Shown here: positions 34,103 to 43,960 of the stretch, piece by piece
How the letters are laid out: every line of letters begins with the position of its first letter
How positions within the stretch are numbered: position 1 is the first letter of the stretch
From: Janthinobacterium sp051380875
GTDB taxonomy: Bacteria; Pseudomonadota; Gammaproteobacteria; Burkholderiales; Burkholderiaceae_D
Direction: 5' to 3'
Assembly: GCF_051380875.1 (NCBI RefSeq)
Contig: NZ_JBNYXW010000017.1
Coordinates: 84,306 to 148,305, forward strand
Length of the DNA: 64,000 bases
Notes under the pieces: model-generated
What the model was told of the DNA's origin: nothing
The model's input: the letters and a program-made list of their open reading frames with translations, nothing else
The model's database searches: none
Translations under genes and position numbers: made by a program

Positions 34103-35803
34103 TTAGAATAGAAAATAGCGCTGCGCCATCGGCAGCACGCTGGCCGCTTCGCACACCAGCAGCTGGCCGTCGGCGCGCACGGCATAGGTTTCCGGGTCCA
34201 CTTCCATGTGCGGCGTGGCGCTGTTATGGATCATGTCGTGCTTGCGCAGGCCGCGCATGTTCTTCACGGCAATGACGGATTTGTTCAGTTTGAGCTGGTG
34301 GCCAATATCGAGGTCGTAGGCCGCCTGCGAGACAAAGGTAAACGACTTTTTCAGGCCGCCGCCAAAGGCGCCGAACATCATGCGGTAGTGCACGGGCTGC
34401 GGCGTGGGAATCGAGGCATTCGGGTCGCCCATCTGCGCGGCCGCGATCATGCCACCCTTGAGTATCATCGATGGCTTGACGCCGAAAAAGGCGGGCTTCC
34501 ACAGCACGATGTCGGCGATCTTGCCCGCCTCGATGGAACCGACCACATGCGAAATGCCGTGCGTGATGGCCGGGTTGATGGTGTACTTGGCGATATAGCG
34601 CTTGGCGCGGAAATTGTCGCTGCGCGCCGTGTCGGGCGCCAGGGCGCCCCGCTGCACCTTCATCTTATGCGCCGTCTGCCAGGTGCGCATGATCACTTCG
34701 CCGACGCGGCCCATGGCTTGCGAATCGGACGACATCATGGAAATGGCGCCGATATCGTGCAAAATATCTTCGGCGGCGATGGTTTCGCGGCGGATGCGCG
34801 ACTCGGCAAAGGCCACGTCTTCGGCAATCGCCGGGTCCAGGTGGTGGCACACCATCAGCATGTCCAGGTGCTCGTCGAGCGTGTTGACGGTAAACGGGCG
34901 CGTGGGATTGGTCGACGATGGCAGCACGTTGGACTGGCCCACGGCGGCGATGATGTCGGGCGCATGGCCGCCGCCCGCCCCTTCCGTGTGAAACGTGTGG
35001 ATGGTGCGGTCCTTGAAGGCGGCCAGCGTGTGTTCGAGAAATCCCCCCTCGTTGAGGGTATCGCTGTGCAGTGCCACCTGCACGTCCATGCGGTCGGCCA
35101 CCGACAGGCAATTGTCGATGGCGGCCGGCGTGCTGCCCCAGTCTTCGTGCAGTTTCAGGCCGATGGCGCCCGCGCGCACCTGCTCTTCGAGCGGCAGCGG
35201 CAGGCTGACGTTACCCTTGCCCATGAAGCCCAGGTTCATGGGAAAGGCGTCGGCCGCCGCCAGCATGGCATGCAAATGCCACGGCCCCGGCGTGCAGGTG
35301 GTCGCCGCCGTGCCAACGGCCGGCCCCGTGCCGCCGCCCAGCATGGTGGTCACGCCGCTCATCAGGGCTTCTTCGATCTGCTGCGGGCAGATAAAATGGA
35401 TATGCGTGTCGACGCCGCCAGCGGTGACGATCATGCCTTCGCCGGCGATGATTTCCGTGGCGCCGCCGATGGCCAGGGTGACGCCGGGCTGGATGTCGGG
35501 GTTGCCCGCCTTGCCGATGCCGAAGATCAGGCCATTTTTCAGGCCGATGTCGGCTTTCACGATGCCCCAGTGGTCGAGGATGACGGCGTTCGTGATGACG
35601 GTATCCATCACCTCGGCCGCGCAGCGCTGCGATTGGCCCATGCCATCGCGGATCACCTTACCGCCGCCGAATTTCACTTCTTCGCCATAAATGGCGTAGT
35701 CATGCTCGATCTCGATGAACAGTTCCGTGTCGGCAAGGCGGATGCGATCACCCTTGGTGGGGCCGAACATCTCGGCATACGCGCTGCGGGCAATTGTTGC
35801 CAT
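34103..35803 (-). CDS. ureC: Urease alpha subunit (catalytic)
   Basis: 566 residues from the ATG at 35803. The nickel ligands keep the Klebsiella urease numbering: His134 and His136 (DTHIHF), carbamylated Lys217 (AIGLKLHEDWG), His246 (ALHSDTLNE), His272 (HTFHTEGAGGGH) and Asp360 (SSDSQAMGRVGE). The flap Cys319 and His320 (MVCHHLD) are also present. It hydrolyses urea to ammonia and carbamate. A longer upstream frame is an artefact of the neighbouring subunit gene. Confidence 0.99.
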   Translation of the reverse strand: MATIARSAYAEMFGPTKGDRIRLADTELFIEIEHDYAIYGEEVKFGGGKVIRDGMGQSQRCAAEVMDTVITNAVILDHWGIVKADIGLKNGLIFGIGKAGNPDIQPGVTLAIGGATEIIAGEGMIVTAGGVDTHIHFICPQQIEEALMSGVTTMLGGGTGPAVGTAATTCTPGPWHLHAMLAAADAFPMNLGFMGKGNVSLPLPLEEQVRAGAIGLKLHEDWGSTPAAIDNCLSVADRMDVQVALHSDTLNEGGFLEHTLAAFKDRTIHTFHTEGAGGGHAPDIIAAVGQSNVLPSSTNPTRPFTVNTLDEHLDMLMVCHHLDPAIAEDVAFAESRIRRETIAAEDILHDIGAISMMSSDSQAMGRVGEVIMRTWQTAHKMKVQRGALAPDTARSDNFRAKRYIAKYTINPAITHGISHVVGSIEAGKIADIVLWKPAFFGVKPSMILKGGMIAAAQMGDPNASIPTPQPVHYRMMFGAFGGGLKKSFTFVSQAAYDLDIGHQLKLNKSVIAVKNMRGLRKHDMIHNSATPHMEVDPETYAVRADGQLLVCEAASVLPMAQRYFLF

Positions 35804-35804
35804 C

Positions 35805-36134
35805 TCAATCCCTTCCCGGTGGAGTGTCTTGCAATGCGCCCATGACTTCTCCATTGAAGCCGTAGACCTTGCGTTCGCCCGCCAGCGCCACCAGCTCCAC
35901 CGTGCGCTGCTGGCCCGGCTCGAAGCGCACGGCGGTGCCGGCCGTGATATTGAGGCGCATGCCATAGGCGCGCCAGCGCTCGAACGACAGCGCCGGGTTG
36001 ACTTCAAAAAAGTGGAAGTGCGAGCCAACCTGTATCGGCCGGTCGCCCCGGTTGGCCACCACCACGGTGGCCGTGGCGCGGCCCTCATTGAGGCTGATTT
36101 CGCCTTCTTCCAATCTGTATTCGCCTGGTATCAT
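35805..36134 (-). CDS. ureB: Urease beta subunit
   Basis: 109 residues starting MIPGEYRL, the standard UreB N-terminus. HFHFFEVNPALSFERWRAYGMRL is present across the middle. One base separates its stop from the ureC start, typical of coupled subunits made in equal amounts. Confidence 0.97.
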   Translation of the reverse strand: MIPGEYRLEEGEISLNEGRATATVVVANRGDRPIQVGSHFHFFEVNPALSFERWRAYGMRLNITAGTAVRFEPGQQRTVELVALAGERKVYGFNGEVMGALQDTPPGRD

Positions 36135-36145
36135 GTCGCTCTCCT

Positions 36146-36448
36146 TCAGGGTATCGGGTGGTGCACGGTCACCAGCTTGCTGCCATCGGGGAAGGTCGCT
36201 TCCACCTGGATGTCGGGGATCATCTCGGCGATGCCATCCATGACGTCTGCGCGCGAAAGTATCTTTGCGCCGTCCGACATCAGCTGCGCCACCGACTTGC
36301 CATCGCGCGCGCCTTCCATGATGGCCGCGCTGATCAGCGCCACCGCTTCCGGATAATTCAGTTTCAAGCCGCGCGCCAGGCGCCGCTCGGCCAGCAATGC
36401 GGCCGTAAAAATGAGCAGCTTGTCTTTTTCGCGTGGGGTCAGGTCCAT
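36146..36448 (-). CDS. ureA: Urease gamma subunit
   Basis: 100 residues, exactly the family length, starting MDLTPREKDKLLIFTAALLA and ending VTVHHPIP. Structural subunit of the (alpha-beta-gamma)3 urease trimer. Lies 11 bases before ureB and 26 after ureD. Confidence 0.98.
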   Translation of the reverse strand: MDLTPREKDKLLIFTAALLAERRLARGLKLNYPEAVALISAAIMEGARDGKSVAQLMSDGAKILSRADVMDGIAEMIPDIQVEATFPDGSKLVTVHHPIP

Positions 36449-36474
36449 GTTTTTCCTTGTTATGCTCAATACGT

Positions 36475-37341
36475 TCAGGTATTCCAGCTGCGCGGAACAA
36501 AGGCGGCGCGTCCCAGCATGGCGGGGCGCAGCAATTGCCATGCGGCCAGCATGATGCGGCGCGCCGCCTCGCTGTCGCCGCACAACAGGCGCACCACCAC
36601 CAGCGATTTCATCTGCGTGGCGCCAAACACGGCGCCCATCGGCACATTGATCTCGCGCAAGGCCGCCAGCACGGCGGGGGCAATCGGCGTGCCGACGGCA
36701 ATCAGGGTGGCGCACACCGTGTGGCCGGCCAGGCCCAGCGGGCTGGCCATCAGCGCGCCGCCAGCGGCCAGCACGCCTTGCTCCCACCACAACAGCTTGC
36801 CGCCGCGGCGAATCTGCACTTGCTGGGCGATGCTGCCGCTCTTGAAAATTTCGCCCGCAGCGCTGCGGCCCAGGCAAACGATATCGCAGCCGATATAGCT
36901 GGCATCGACCGCCAGTTCTACTTCGTGACGCAGGCGCACGCTGGCCTGGTCGAAGAAGATGCTCTCCTGCGGCATCCACTCGATGGCCGCACCGGCACCC
37001 GCGCGCAGCACGATGTGCTGGCCCGAGACATGGCCATTCGCGCGGTACCACTTGGCGGCCCCTGGCGAAGTGAGAAAGGCGTGCGCGCCGTCGCCCACCG
37101 TGGCGTCGACGGCCAGCTGGTCGCCGCCCACCACGCCACCGGGCGGATGAATGACAATGGCGTGGCAGACGCCGTCGCCTTCCGGGTACAGGGGCTTTTG
37201 CACGCGCAAGGGGCCGCTGTGCGTGCGTTCGACCAGGCGGCTGACGCCATCGTGCAGCGCAAACCCCAGGCGCAGGTGCGCCTGCCAGGCGCTGTGCGCG
37301 CCGGCATCAAAAGGCAATACAGGGTGGGGGCTGTCTGGCAT
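36475..37341 (-). CDS. ureD: Urease accessory protein UreD
   Basis: 288 residues from the ATG at 37341; a TTG at 37350 would add three. The conserved HPPGGVVGGDQL and FLTSPGAAKWYR are present. UreD (UreH) scaffolds nickel delivery by binding apo-urease with UreF and UreG. It is the first gene of ureDABCEFGJ, right behind a sigma-54-type promoter. There is no strong ribosome-binding site, so the start could vary slightly. Confidence 0.95.
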   Translation of the reverse strand: MPDSPHPVLPFDAGAHSAWQAHLRLGFALHDGVSRLVERTHSGPLRVQKPLYPEGDGVCHAIVIHPPGGVVGGDQLAVDATVGDGAHAFLTSPGAAKWYRANGHVSGQHIVLRAGAGAAIEWMPQESIFFDQASVRLRHEVELAVDASYIGCDIVCLGRSAAGEIFKSGSIAQQVQIRRGGKLLWWEQGVLAAGGALMASPLGLAGHTVCATLIAVGTPIAPAVLAALREINVPMGAVFGATQMKSLVVVRLLCGDSEAARRIMLAAWQLLRPAMLGRAAFVPRSWNT

Positions 37342-37372
37342 GCACTGCAATCGTATAAATAACGATTACTTA

Positions 37373-37388
37373 AGCAGGATATGTGCCA
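37373..37388 (-). promoter_or_regulatory. Sigma-54 promoter of the urease operon
   Basis: Minus-strand TGGCAC-N5-CTGCT matches the -24/-12 consensus TGGCAC-N5-TTGCW except for one T to C change; the invariant GG and GC are ten bases apart. Transcription would start near 37362, about 20 bases before the ureD ATG. This places urease under RpoN. Confidence 0.75.
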
Positions 37389-37436
37389 GCTTCAGGAAAG
37401 GAAAACGTGAGAATCATGCACCGGGAAGCGGCAAGC

Positions 37437-37451
37437 GCACTGCAACAGTGC
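37437..37451 (-). promoter_or_regulatory. NtrC-like enhancer site
   Basis: Perfect inverted repeat GCACT-N5-AGTGC, matching the NtrC consensus GCACY-N5-RGTGC. It lies about 75-90 bases upstream of the predicted sigma-54 start, the usual enhancer distance. Together they suggest nitrogen-limitation control of urease. Confidence 0.6.
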
Positions 37452-37492
37452 ATGCGCCGCACTGCGCTACAGGCTGGAAAACGGCGCAGCGC

Positions 37493-39697
37493 TTACGCCA
37501 CCGCGAGCACGCGCCGTTCGCGCAGCAGCGCCGTGAATTGTGCCGCGCCCAGGGGGCGGCTGAAATAATAGCCCTGCATCTCGTCGCAGCCGTGCTGCGT
37601 CAGGAAGTCGACTTGTTCGCGCGTCTCCACGCCTTCGGCGATGACGCGCATGTCCAGGTTATGTGCCAGCGAGATGACGGAGCGGGCGATGGCCGCATCG
37701 CTGCTGCTGGTGGTGACGTCGTCGACGAACGATTTGTCGATTTTCAGCACGTCGATGGGGAAGCGCTTCAGGTAGCCCAGGCTGGAATAGCCGGTGCCGA
37801 AGTCGTCGAGTGAAATACCCACGCCGATGTCTTTCAGGCGCGTCAGGGCCGCCACGGCCTTGTCCGGGTCGCCCATCACCGTGCTTTCCGTGATTTCGAT
37901 ACCCAGGCAAGCGGGCGCGATGGCGTACTTGCGCAAGGTCGCCTCGACAAACGGCACCGTGCGGTCCTGCGCGAACTGTTTGCCCGACAGGTTGACAGCC
38001 ACCTTGATGCTGCCCAGGCCCGCGTCGTGCCAGACGCGGATCTGCGCACAGACGCTTTCCAGCACCCACTCGCCAATCGCCGTGATCGAGCCGTATTCCT
38101 CGGCCAGGGCGATGAACAGGCCAGGCGGCACCTTGCCCAGCACCGGGTTATCCCAACGCAGCAACGCTTCGGCGCCCAGCATGGCGCCCGTGCGCAAGCA
38201 CATCTGCGGCTGGTAATGCACTTCGAATTCATCGCGGCCGATGGCGCCGCGCAGCTGCTGCTGCATGACCAGGCGGGCGCGGATATCGCTGCCCATGCGC
38301 TCGGTGAAGAAGGCGTAATGGTCGCGTCCCATTTCCTTGGCGCGCACCAGGGCCGTGTCGGCGTGGCGCAGCACATCATCGAGGCTGTCGCCGTCGGCCG
38401 GGCACATGGCGATGCCGATGCTGGTGGTCAAAGCCAGGCGTTCGCCATCGACGCTGAGTTCTTCGCGCAAGCCGGCCAGGATGGTTTGCGCCAGCGCAAG
38501 CGTACGCCCCAGCAGGGCATCGTCCTGCAGCAGGATCTGGAATTCGTCGCCGCCCTGGCGCGCCACCGTATCGCCTTCGCGCACGCAGCCGGAGAGGAAA
38601 CGCGCCACCACCTGCAGCGCCTTGTCGCCCACGGCCTGGCCGTGCGAATCGTTGATGTTCTTGAAGCGGTCCAGGTCGAGGCACATCAGTACTACTTGCT
38701 GGCCGTCGCGCACGGCGCCGGCGCGCACCTGCTCGAAGCGCTCGCGCATCAAGAGCCGGTTCGGCAACCCCGTCAGGGCGTCGTGGTAAGAGAGAAAATC
38801 GATCAGGTGCTGCTCGGCCTTGCGCTCGCTGATGTCGAGGAAGACGCCCACGTAGTTGACCACGGCGCCATCGGCCCCCTGCACGGTGGAGACGCTGAGC
38901 AAACACGGATAGGTGTCGCCACACTTGCGCCGCGTCTGCACCTCGCCCGACCAGCAGCCGCTGCTGCGCAAGCCCTGGCGCATGGCCAGCAGCACCGCCT
39001 CACCCGTGTGCTGCGCATGCAGGCGCATAATGTCGGTGCCCGCCACGTCCTGCGCCGCATAGCCGGAGATACGCGTAAAGGCAGGATTGGCGCTGACGAT
39101 GACGCCGGCAGGGTCGGTGATCAGGATGGCGTCCTGGGTCGCTTCAAAGAACTGCCCCGACAGGCGCAGCAATTCTTCGCTGGCGCGGCGCATCTGCACT
39201 TCGCGCGCCAGGGTGCCGACCACCTGCTCCAGTTCGGCCGTGCGCTCGGCCACGCGGAGCTCCAGGTTGGCGCGCTCCTGCGCCAGCTGAAGCTGCGCCC
39301 GCGCCAGGCGCACATGGGCATCGGTGCGGGCAAGGATTTCCTCGGCATGGAATGGCTTGGCGATGAAGTCGACGGCGCCCAGCGCAAAGCCGCGCACCTT
39401 GTCGTCGGTATCGTATTGGGCCGACAGGAAAATCACGGGCACCTGGCGCAGCGCCGGCATTTCCTTCAGGCGGCGGCACACTTCAAAGCCATCGAGGCCG
39501 GGCATGCGCACATCGAGCAGGATCAGTTCGGGCGGGCGCGCCTGGGCCGTCCACAGGGCCAGTTCGCCATTCGGCGCCTGGCGCACCGCATACCCGGCGC
39601 CAGCGAGCAAATCGCTCAACAATTTGAGCGAGGCCGGCGTATCTTCAACGATCAGTACTTCACCCTTCGTGTTCACTTCCGAAAAATCGCGGTGCAT
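37493..39697 (-). CDS. Response regulator with PAS, GGDEF and EAL domains
   Basis: 734 residues. The receiver domain (about 12-130) has acceptor Asp62 in LLDVRMPG and Lys in IAKPF. A coiled coil and PAS domain (about 185-300) follow, then GGDEF with an intact GGDEF and an REGD inhibition site, and EAL with intact AEALLRW, DDFGTGYSS and AEGVET. Both c-di-GMP synthesis and breakdown residues are complete. It is probably phosphorylated by the histidine kinase encoded 173 bases upstream on the same strand. Soluble. Confidence 0.93.
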   Translation of the reverse strand: MHRDFSEVNTKGEVLIVEDTPASLKLLSDLLAGAGYAVRQAPNGELALWTAQARPPELILLDVRMPGLDGFEVCRRLKEMPALRQVPVIFLSAQYDTDDKVRGFALGAVDFIAKPFHAEEILARTDAHVRLARAQLQLAQERANLELRVAERTAELEQVVGTLAREVQMRRASEELLRLSGQFFEATQDAILITDPAGVIVSANPAFTRISGYAAQDVAGTDIMRLHAQHTGEAVLLAMRQGLRSSGCWSGEVQTRRKCGDTYPCLLSVSTVQGADGAVVNYVGVFLDISERKAEQHLIDFLSYHDALTGLPNRLLMRERFEQVRAGAVRDGQQVVLMCLDLDRFKNINDSHGQAVGDKALQVVARFLSGCVREGDTVARQGGDEFQILLQDDALLGRTLALAQTILAGLREELSVDGERLALTTSIGIAMCPADGDSLDDVLRHADTALVRAKEMGRDHYAFFTERMGSDIRARLVMQQQLRGAIGRDEFEVHYQPQMCLRTGAMLGAEALLRWDNPVLGKVPPGLFIALAEEYGSITAIGEWVLESVCAQIRVWHDAGLGSIKVAVNLSGKQFAQDRTVPFVEATLRKYAIAPACLGIEITESTVMGDPDKAVAALTRLKDIGVGISLDDFGTGYSSLGYLKRFPIDVLKIDKSFVDDVTTSSSDAAIARSVISLAHNLDMRVIAEGVETREQVDFLTQHGCDEMQGYYFSRPLGAAQFTALLRERRVLAVA

Positions 39698-39870
39698 GTA
39701 GCAGTTCTCTCAGCTTTGGATGAGGCACGGCGCTCTCGCGCCACGCTGGACAAGACACTCTTTGCAGTGAACTACGTACTATCATCATAATCTTTATTGC
39801 AATTTAGCACCATCCATCGCCGGTACTTTACTTGCTTTTTCATCTAATCCGATGTTGGCCGTCCACACTT

Positions 39871-42048
39871 TCACATTGCCGCCAGCGTGCCATCGGCTTC
39901 CAGCAAGGCGCACAGCTGGCGGTACTGATGCTGCTCCAGCATCGCCTGCAGCGGCGCCAGCAGCGGCGTTGCCGCCGGCGGCAAGGCGGCCAGCAGCAGA
40001 TCCACGCGGGCCAGGTTCAATTCACGCAGCGCCACCAGCAAGGCGGCACGCTCGCCGGGCGCCAGCAGCGCCAGGTCTCTTGCCTGCAGCGCCGGCCGCA
40101 GTGCTGGCAGCACTTCGGCCGAGGCTTGCATGGGCATGGACAGCGGCACGGGCGCCGGCACTTCGGCCGCCTGCACGACAATACTGAAACGGAAGGTGGC
40201 GCCCTGCCCCGGCGTCGATTCCACCGTCAGCTCACCTTTCATCAGCTGCACGAATTGGCGCGAAATGGCCAGGCCCAAGCCCGTGCCATCCTTGGCCCCC
40301 GCACTGCCGGCCTGCACGAAAGGCTCGAAGATGCGCTGCTGGTCATCGACGGCGATGCCGATGCCCGTGTCGCTGACGGCAAACGACAAGCGCCATTGAT
40401 CATCCTCAAGGCGCTCGCCGCGCACGCGCAGGGTAACGCAGCCTGCGCCCGCGAACTTGACGGCATTCGACATCAGGTTCAGCAGCACCTGGCGCAGGCG
40501 GGTGGCGTCAAGCAGCGCCGCCGGCGGCACGGCGACGCAATCGAGGCGCAACGCCAGGCCCTGCTGCTCGGCGCGCATGCCCAGCATATCCATGGTTTCC
40601 TGCAGCAGCGGCGCCAGCGCCACCACGGCCGTTTGCGTTTGCAAGCGTCCCGCCTCGCCCTTCGACAGTTCGAGGATTTCATTGATCAAGGTCAATAGAT
40701 GCGTGCCCGAGCGGTGGATGATGGCCAGGTTGCGCTTTTCATCGGCCTGCATGTTGGGCGAGGCGGCCATCAGGCGCGAAAAGCCAATCACGGAATTCAA
40801 GGGCGTGCGCAATTCGTGGCTCATGTTGGCGAGAAAAATGCTCTTGGCGCGGTTCGCGGCCTGCGCCTGGCTGACGGCCACCGACAGCGCGCCCGTGCGC
40901 TCGGCCACCAGCTCTTCCAGGTGGTGGCGGTGGCGCAGCAGTTCCAGTTCCGCTTCGCGGTGCGCCGTGATGTCGTAGTTCGAGCCCACCAGGCGCAGGG
41001 GATTGCCCGCGCCATCGCGGAAGATCACGGCATCGGCCTTGATGTAGCGCATGCTGCCGTCGGGCCACCGGATGCGGTATTCATGCGAGAACGCCTGGCC
41101 TGCATGCAGGGCCGCGCGCAATGCCTGTTTCGCGGCCAGCACGTCGTCCGGCAGCAGGGCCGCGCGCCAGATGGCCGCCGGCGCCACGCCGCTGCCCGCA
41201 TCGGCCTTGAACTGCGTATACATCTGCTCATCCCACTCCAACGCGTCGTGCCGCACGTTCCAGTCCCAGATGCCGATGCTGGCCGCGCCGGTGGCCATCT
41301 GCACGCGCTCCTCGCTGCGCTGCAAGGCCCGGTAACGGCTGTCGAGCAGCGCCACCATGTCGCGGATGCTGCGGTACAAGGTGCGCAGCTCGCCCAGGAA
41401 CCAGGCTTGCGGCGGCGAGCCGAACGCTTCGCTCTGCCCCGCCTTGACGCCAGCGGCGTACTGGCCGATAGCGCGCAAGGGCTTGAGCATCAGCCACCAC
41501 ATCACGAGCCAGATGCTAGCCACCAGGATCACGTCGAGCGCCACGATCATGGCGCCGATGGCCAGCGCGCGCTGGCGCAGCTGCGCGTGCAGCAGGGCCG
41601 GCGTGGCATACACGGCGACGCTGCCGATGACTTGCCCGCCCATCGTCACCGCGCGCCGTTCGACCAGCCAGCCAGGCTCGCCGGGCAGCACGGACAGGGT
41701 GTCGAATGTACCGTGCCCGTTGCGGCGCAAGGCCAGTGCTTCCTTGCCGATGCCCGGCGTCAGCGCGCTGGCCACCAGGTCGCGCTTGCCCAGGGTGCTG
41801 CGCATGATGGCCAGCATCTGCTTTTCATCGAGGTTCCACAACGGCAGTTCGATAGCCACGGCCAGCTGGTCCGCACTGACGGCCAGGCTGCGGTACAACT
41901 GCTGCCAGCGCTGTTCGCGCTCGGACTGGTAAAACAGCACGGCAAACACCAGCAGCAGCATGGTGACGACAAAGGTCAGCGCCACGCTGACGGCCAGCAC
42001 GATGGAAGCGCCGCCCAGGCGCGCGCCTTGGTCTGCGTGCATGGTCAT
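39871..42048 (-). CDS. PAS-containing membrane sensor histidine kinase
   Basis: About 725 residues (start at 42048 or the next ATG at 42042). Two membrane segments near residues 15-38 and about 165-187 bracket a periplasmic domain; a PAS domain with its PAC motif (about 260-385) follows. The HisKA core has His in FLANMSHELRTPLNSVIGFS; the ATPase has N-box, DTGIGI and GTGLGLAI. An extra C-terminal stretch of about 110 Ala/Leu-rich residues looks like a degenerate Hpt or receiver-like module without an obvious acceptor. Upstream partner of the RR-PAS-GGDEF-EAL gene. Confidence 0.9.
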   Translation of the reverse strand: MTMHADQGARLGGASIVLAVSVALTFVVTMLLLVFAVLFYQSEREQRWQQLYRSLAVSADQLAVAIELPLWNLDEKQMLAIMRSTLGKRDLVASALTPGIGKEALALRRNGHGTFDTLSVLPGEPGWLVERRAVTMGGQVIGSVAVYATPALLHAQLRQRALAIGAMIVALDVILVASIWLVMWWLMLKPLRAIGQYAAGVKAGQSEAFGSPPQAWFLGELRTLYRSIRDMVALLDSRYRALQRSEERVQMATGAASIGIWDWNVRHDALEWDEQMYTQFKADAGSGVAPAAIWRAALLPDDVLAAKQALRAALHAGQAFSHEYRIRWPDGSMRYIKADAVIFRDGAGNPLRLVGSNYDITAHREAELELLRHRHHLEELVAERTGALSVAVSQAQAANRAKSIFLANMSHELRTPLNSVIGFSRLMAASPNMQADEKRNLAIIHRSGTHLLTLINEILELSKGEAGRLQTQTAVVALAPLLQETMDMLGMRAEQQGLALRLDCVAVPPAALLDATRLRQVLLNLMSNAVKFAGAGCVTLRVRGERLEDDQWRLSFAVSDTGIGIAVDDQQRIFEPFVQAGSAGAKDGTGLGLAISRQFVQLMKGELTVESTPGQGATFRFSIVVQAAEVPAPVPLSMPMQASAEVLPALRPALQARDLALLAPGERAALLVALRELNLARVDLLLAALPPAATPLLAPLQAMLEQHQYRQLCALLEADGTLAAM

Positions 42049-42375
42049 GCGTTTGTGCCCTGCGTGGCGTCTGTAGCAAAGGCTGGCACGGCGACAGCAG
42101 CGCATATCATCCATAGCAATACGCGGCAGCAACGGTGCACCGCTCCCCTGCCCGTCCCGCCGCTTGCCACATCACGCATCATTCGCCATGCCCATGCCCA
42201 TATCCACTTTCGCCTGTTACCATGTTTTACCCATGCGCCGATCCGTCAGTCACCGGCACTTACAAAAACATGATAACGTCAACGAGACGGGCAAGTCTAT
42301 TCCTTAGGGCAAGATTTTCTTGCACCTGTCAGCAGGGCTACCCCTGGCGCCAAGCCAAGCAGAACCAAGTAATCG
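42049..42375. other. Intergenic stretch between tssK and the kinase gene
   Basis: About 330 bases, downstream of tssK and upstream of the kinase gene on the same strand. I see no gene or convincing terminator. It should carry the kinase promoter. Its left part is GC-rich like the kinase side and its right part more AT-rich like the T6SS side. Confidence 0.4.
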
Positions 42376-43722
42376 CTACTCGGCGGTGCCGCTGATGCCG
42401 AACAATTCCAGCTTCAGCCCTTTCATTCCAGACGGTACATAAATCACGATGGCCTGCGCCTTGATCATCGCGTCATAGATGTTGCTCTTGTTTTCAATCG
42501 AAAAGTAATACGTATTGGGCCGCACCGGCACTTCCGCCGGCACCTGTGCCATATGACGCAGTTCGATACCCGGTAATGCCCGCGCCAGCAGCAGTTCGAT
42601 ATTGTCCGGCGATGAAATCTTGAATTGCAACGGTACCGTGGCGACCAATTCCAATGCTGGCATGTCCGCATTCACCGCCAGGCAAAGTTCGGTTTGGCGG
42701 TCGATGCGCGTGGCGTCGAGCAAAGCATGATAGTGGGTGTTTTTTTGCGCGTCGTTGGACAGCACAATCGGGAAGTAACGCGACAACAGCACGGTATCGA
42801 TCAAGTCACGGATGATGTAATCGAGCTTGCCGAAGCCGGGAGCTGCATCCTCGTGCCGATATGCCGGCAAGTCGCTCAGCGTATATTTTTTCGAGAACGT
42901 CATCAACCCACCTGCCAGCGCCATCAGTTTTTCAAACAAATACACGGGATGGTGCCGCCGGTAGCTGGCGCAATGACTAAGCGCGGCGCTGGCCGTACTC
43001 AATGTATTGAGCATCCAGAACGAGGAAACATCGCCGCTATGAAATTCCACCGTATTTTTCCCCGGCTGGCGGTGGCGGCTGTACAACGCTTCAATTTTCG
43101 CCCCCATGCGCTCGATCAGCGCATCGAGCATTTTCTGCAGTGCGGGTTCTGCGCTGATGGTCAGGCAAGGCGCGATGAAGGAGGCGTCGATGTCAAAACT
43201 GCCATTGCCAGTGCGGTACACGCGTACCAGCGGAATGGCAAGGTAGTCGTGCAGAGGATCGAGTTGCGACAGCAAGTGCACGCGCTTTTTCAGATAGGCG
43301 ACGTCGATGCTGACCGCCTCGCTGTACAAATCAGGCGTTTCGATGTCCGCCTGAACATAACGCGCGCCCGCAGAACTCACATTGCCGCCATGCGCCCGCA
43401 GGGTGGGCAGCGCGGCATAAAAAGTAAAACTCTGTTCGCCGGACGGCAGCTTGGACAGGTCAACTGCGCTGGGCAATACATCGCTGAGCGGCGCTTCACA
43501 GATCTCTCCATCCTGAAATACGAGCGACAAGGTGTCTGCCCGCAGGCTGTTGTTGGCCAGTGCATCCGTATTCCAGGTTACGCCGTGTACGCCCCACAAA
43601 TGGGGATTAATCAAGGAGACCAGACGTTGCAGACGCGCTTCATGATAGCGATCCAGTTGCTGGAATTGCTGAGGGCCGATGGCTAGCCCCTCCGACCAAA
43701 GTAATTTTGATGGCAAAGTCAT
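42376..43722 (-). CDS. tssK: Type VI secretion baseplate protein TssK
   Basis: 448 residues from the ATG at 43722 (GGAGA site; an ATG four codons upstream lacks one). TssK hallmarks are visible: LLWSEGLAIGPQQFQQLDRYHE near the start, the helical FWMLNTLSTASAALSHC in the middle, and a C-terminal beta domain with NTYYFSIE. TssK trimers connect the baseplate wedge (TssFG) to the membrane complex. It is transcribed away from tssF, so the promoters share the 240-base gap. Confidence 0.92.
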   Translation of the reverse strand: MTLPSKLLWSEGLAIGPQQFQQLDRYHEARLQRLVSLINPHLWGVHGVTWNTDALANNSLRADTLSLVFQDGEICEAPLSDVLPSAVDLSKLPSGEQSFTFYAALPTLRAHGGNVSSAGARYVQADIETPDLYSEAVSIDVAYLKKRVHLLSQLDPLHDYLAIPLVRVYRTGNGSFDIDASFIAPCLTISAEPALQKMLDALIERMGAKIEALYSRHRQPGKNTVEFHSGDVSSFWMLNTLSTASAALSHCASYRRHHPVYLFEKLMALAGGLMTFSKKYTLSDLPAYRHEDAAPGFGKLDYIIRDLIDTVLLSRYFPIVLSNDAQKNTHYHALLDATRIDRQTELCLAVNADMPALELVATVPLQFKISSPDNIELLLARALPGIELRHMAQVPAEVPVRPNTYYFSIENKSNIYDAMIKAQAIVIYVPSGMKGLKLELFGISGTAE

Positions 43723-43960
43723 TGCGCTCTCCATGGTGACCGTTGGGATCTTGCTGCCTTGCCAGTCTGATGTTGCCAGTTTGGAAGCCCTTGATGTTGC
43801 ACAGCATCCCTGTTCAATTATTTGCGCAAACGCAATTTACCTTGAAGCAAACGCTCGGATACTGGCCATTCCGTAGCAAAGACACCCAGGAGATCTCCAT
43901 GGCCCCGCACAACGCGCCAACAATGTACGACGCCACGCTGTGTGACAGGGAAAATTAAAG

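Noticed and set aside
39871..40190. C-terminal Ala/Leu-rich extension of the PAS kinase as an Hpt domain
   Set aside because: No histidine with the expected Hpt context is present, so the domain was described but not named.
40699..42273. 524-codon plus-strand frame across the PAS histidine kinase
   Set aside because: Antisense shadow with His/Gln/Arg bias. The kinase on the minus strand has all its catalytic motifs.
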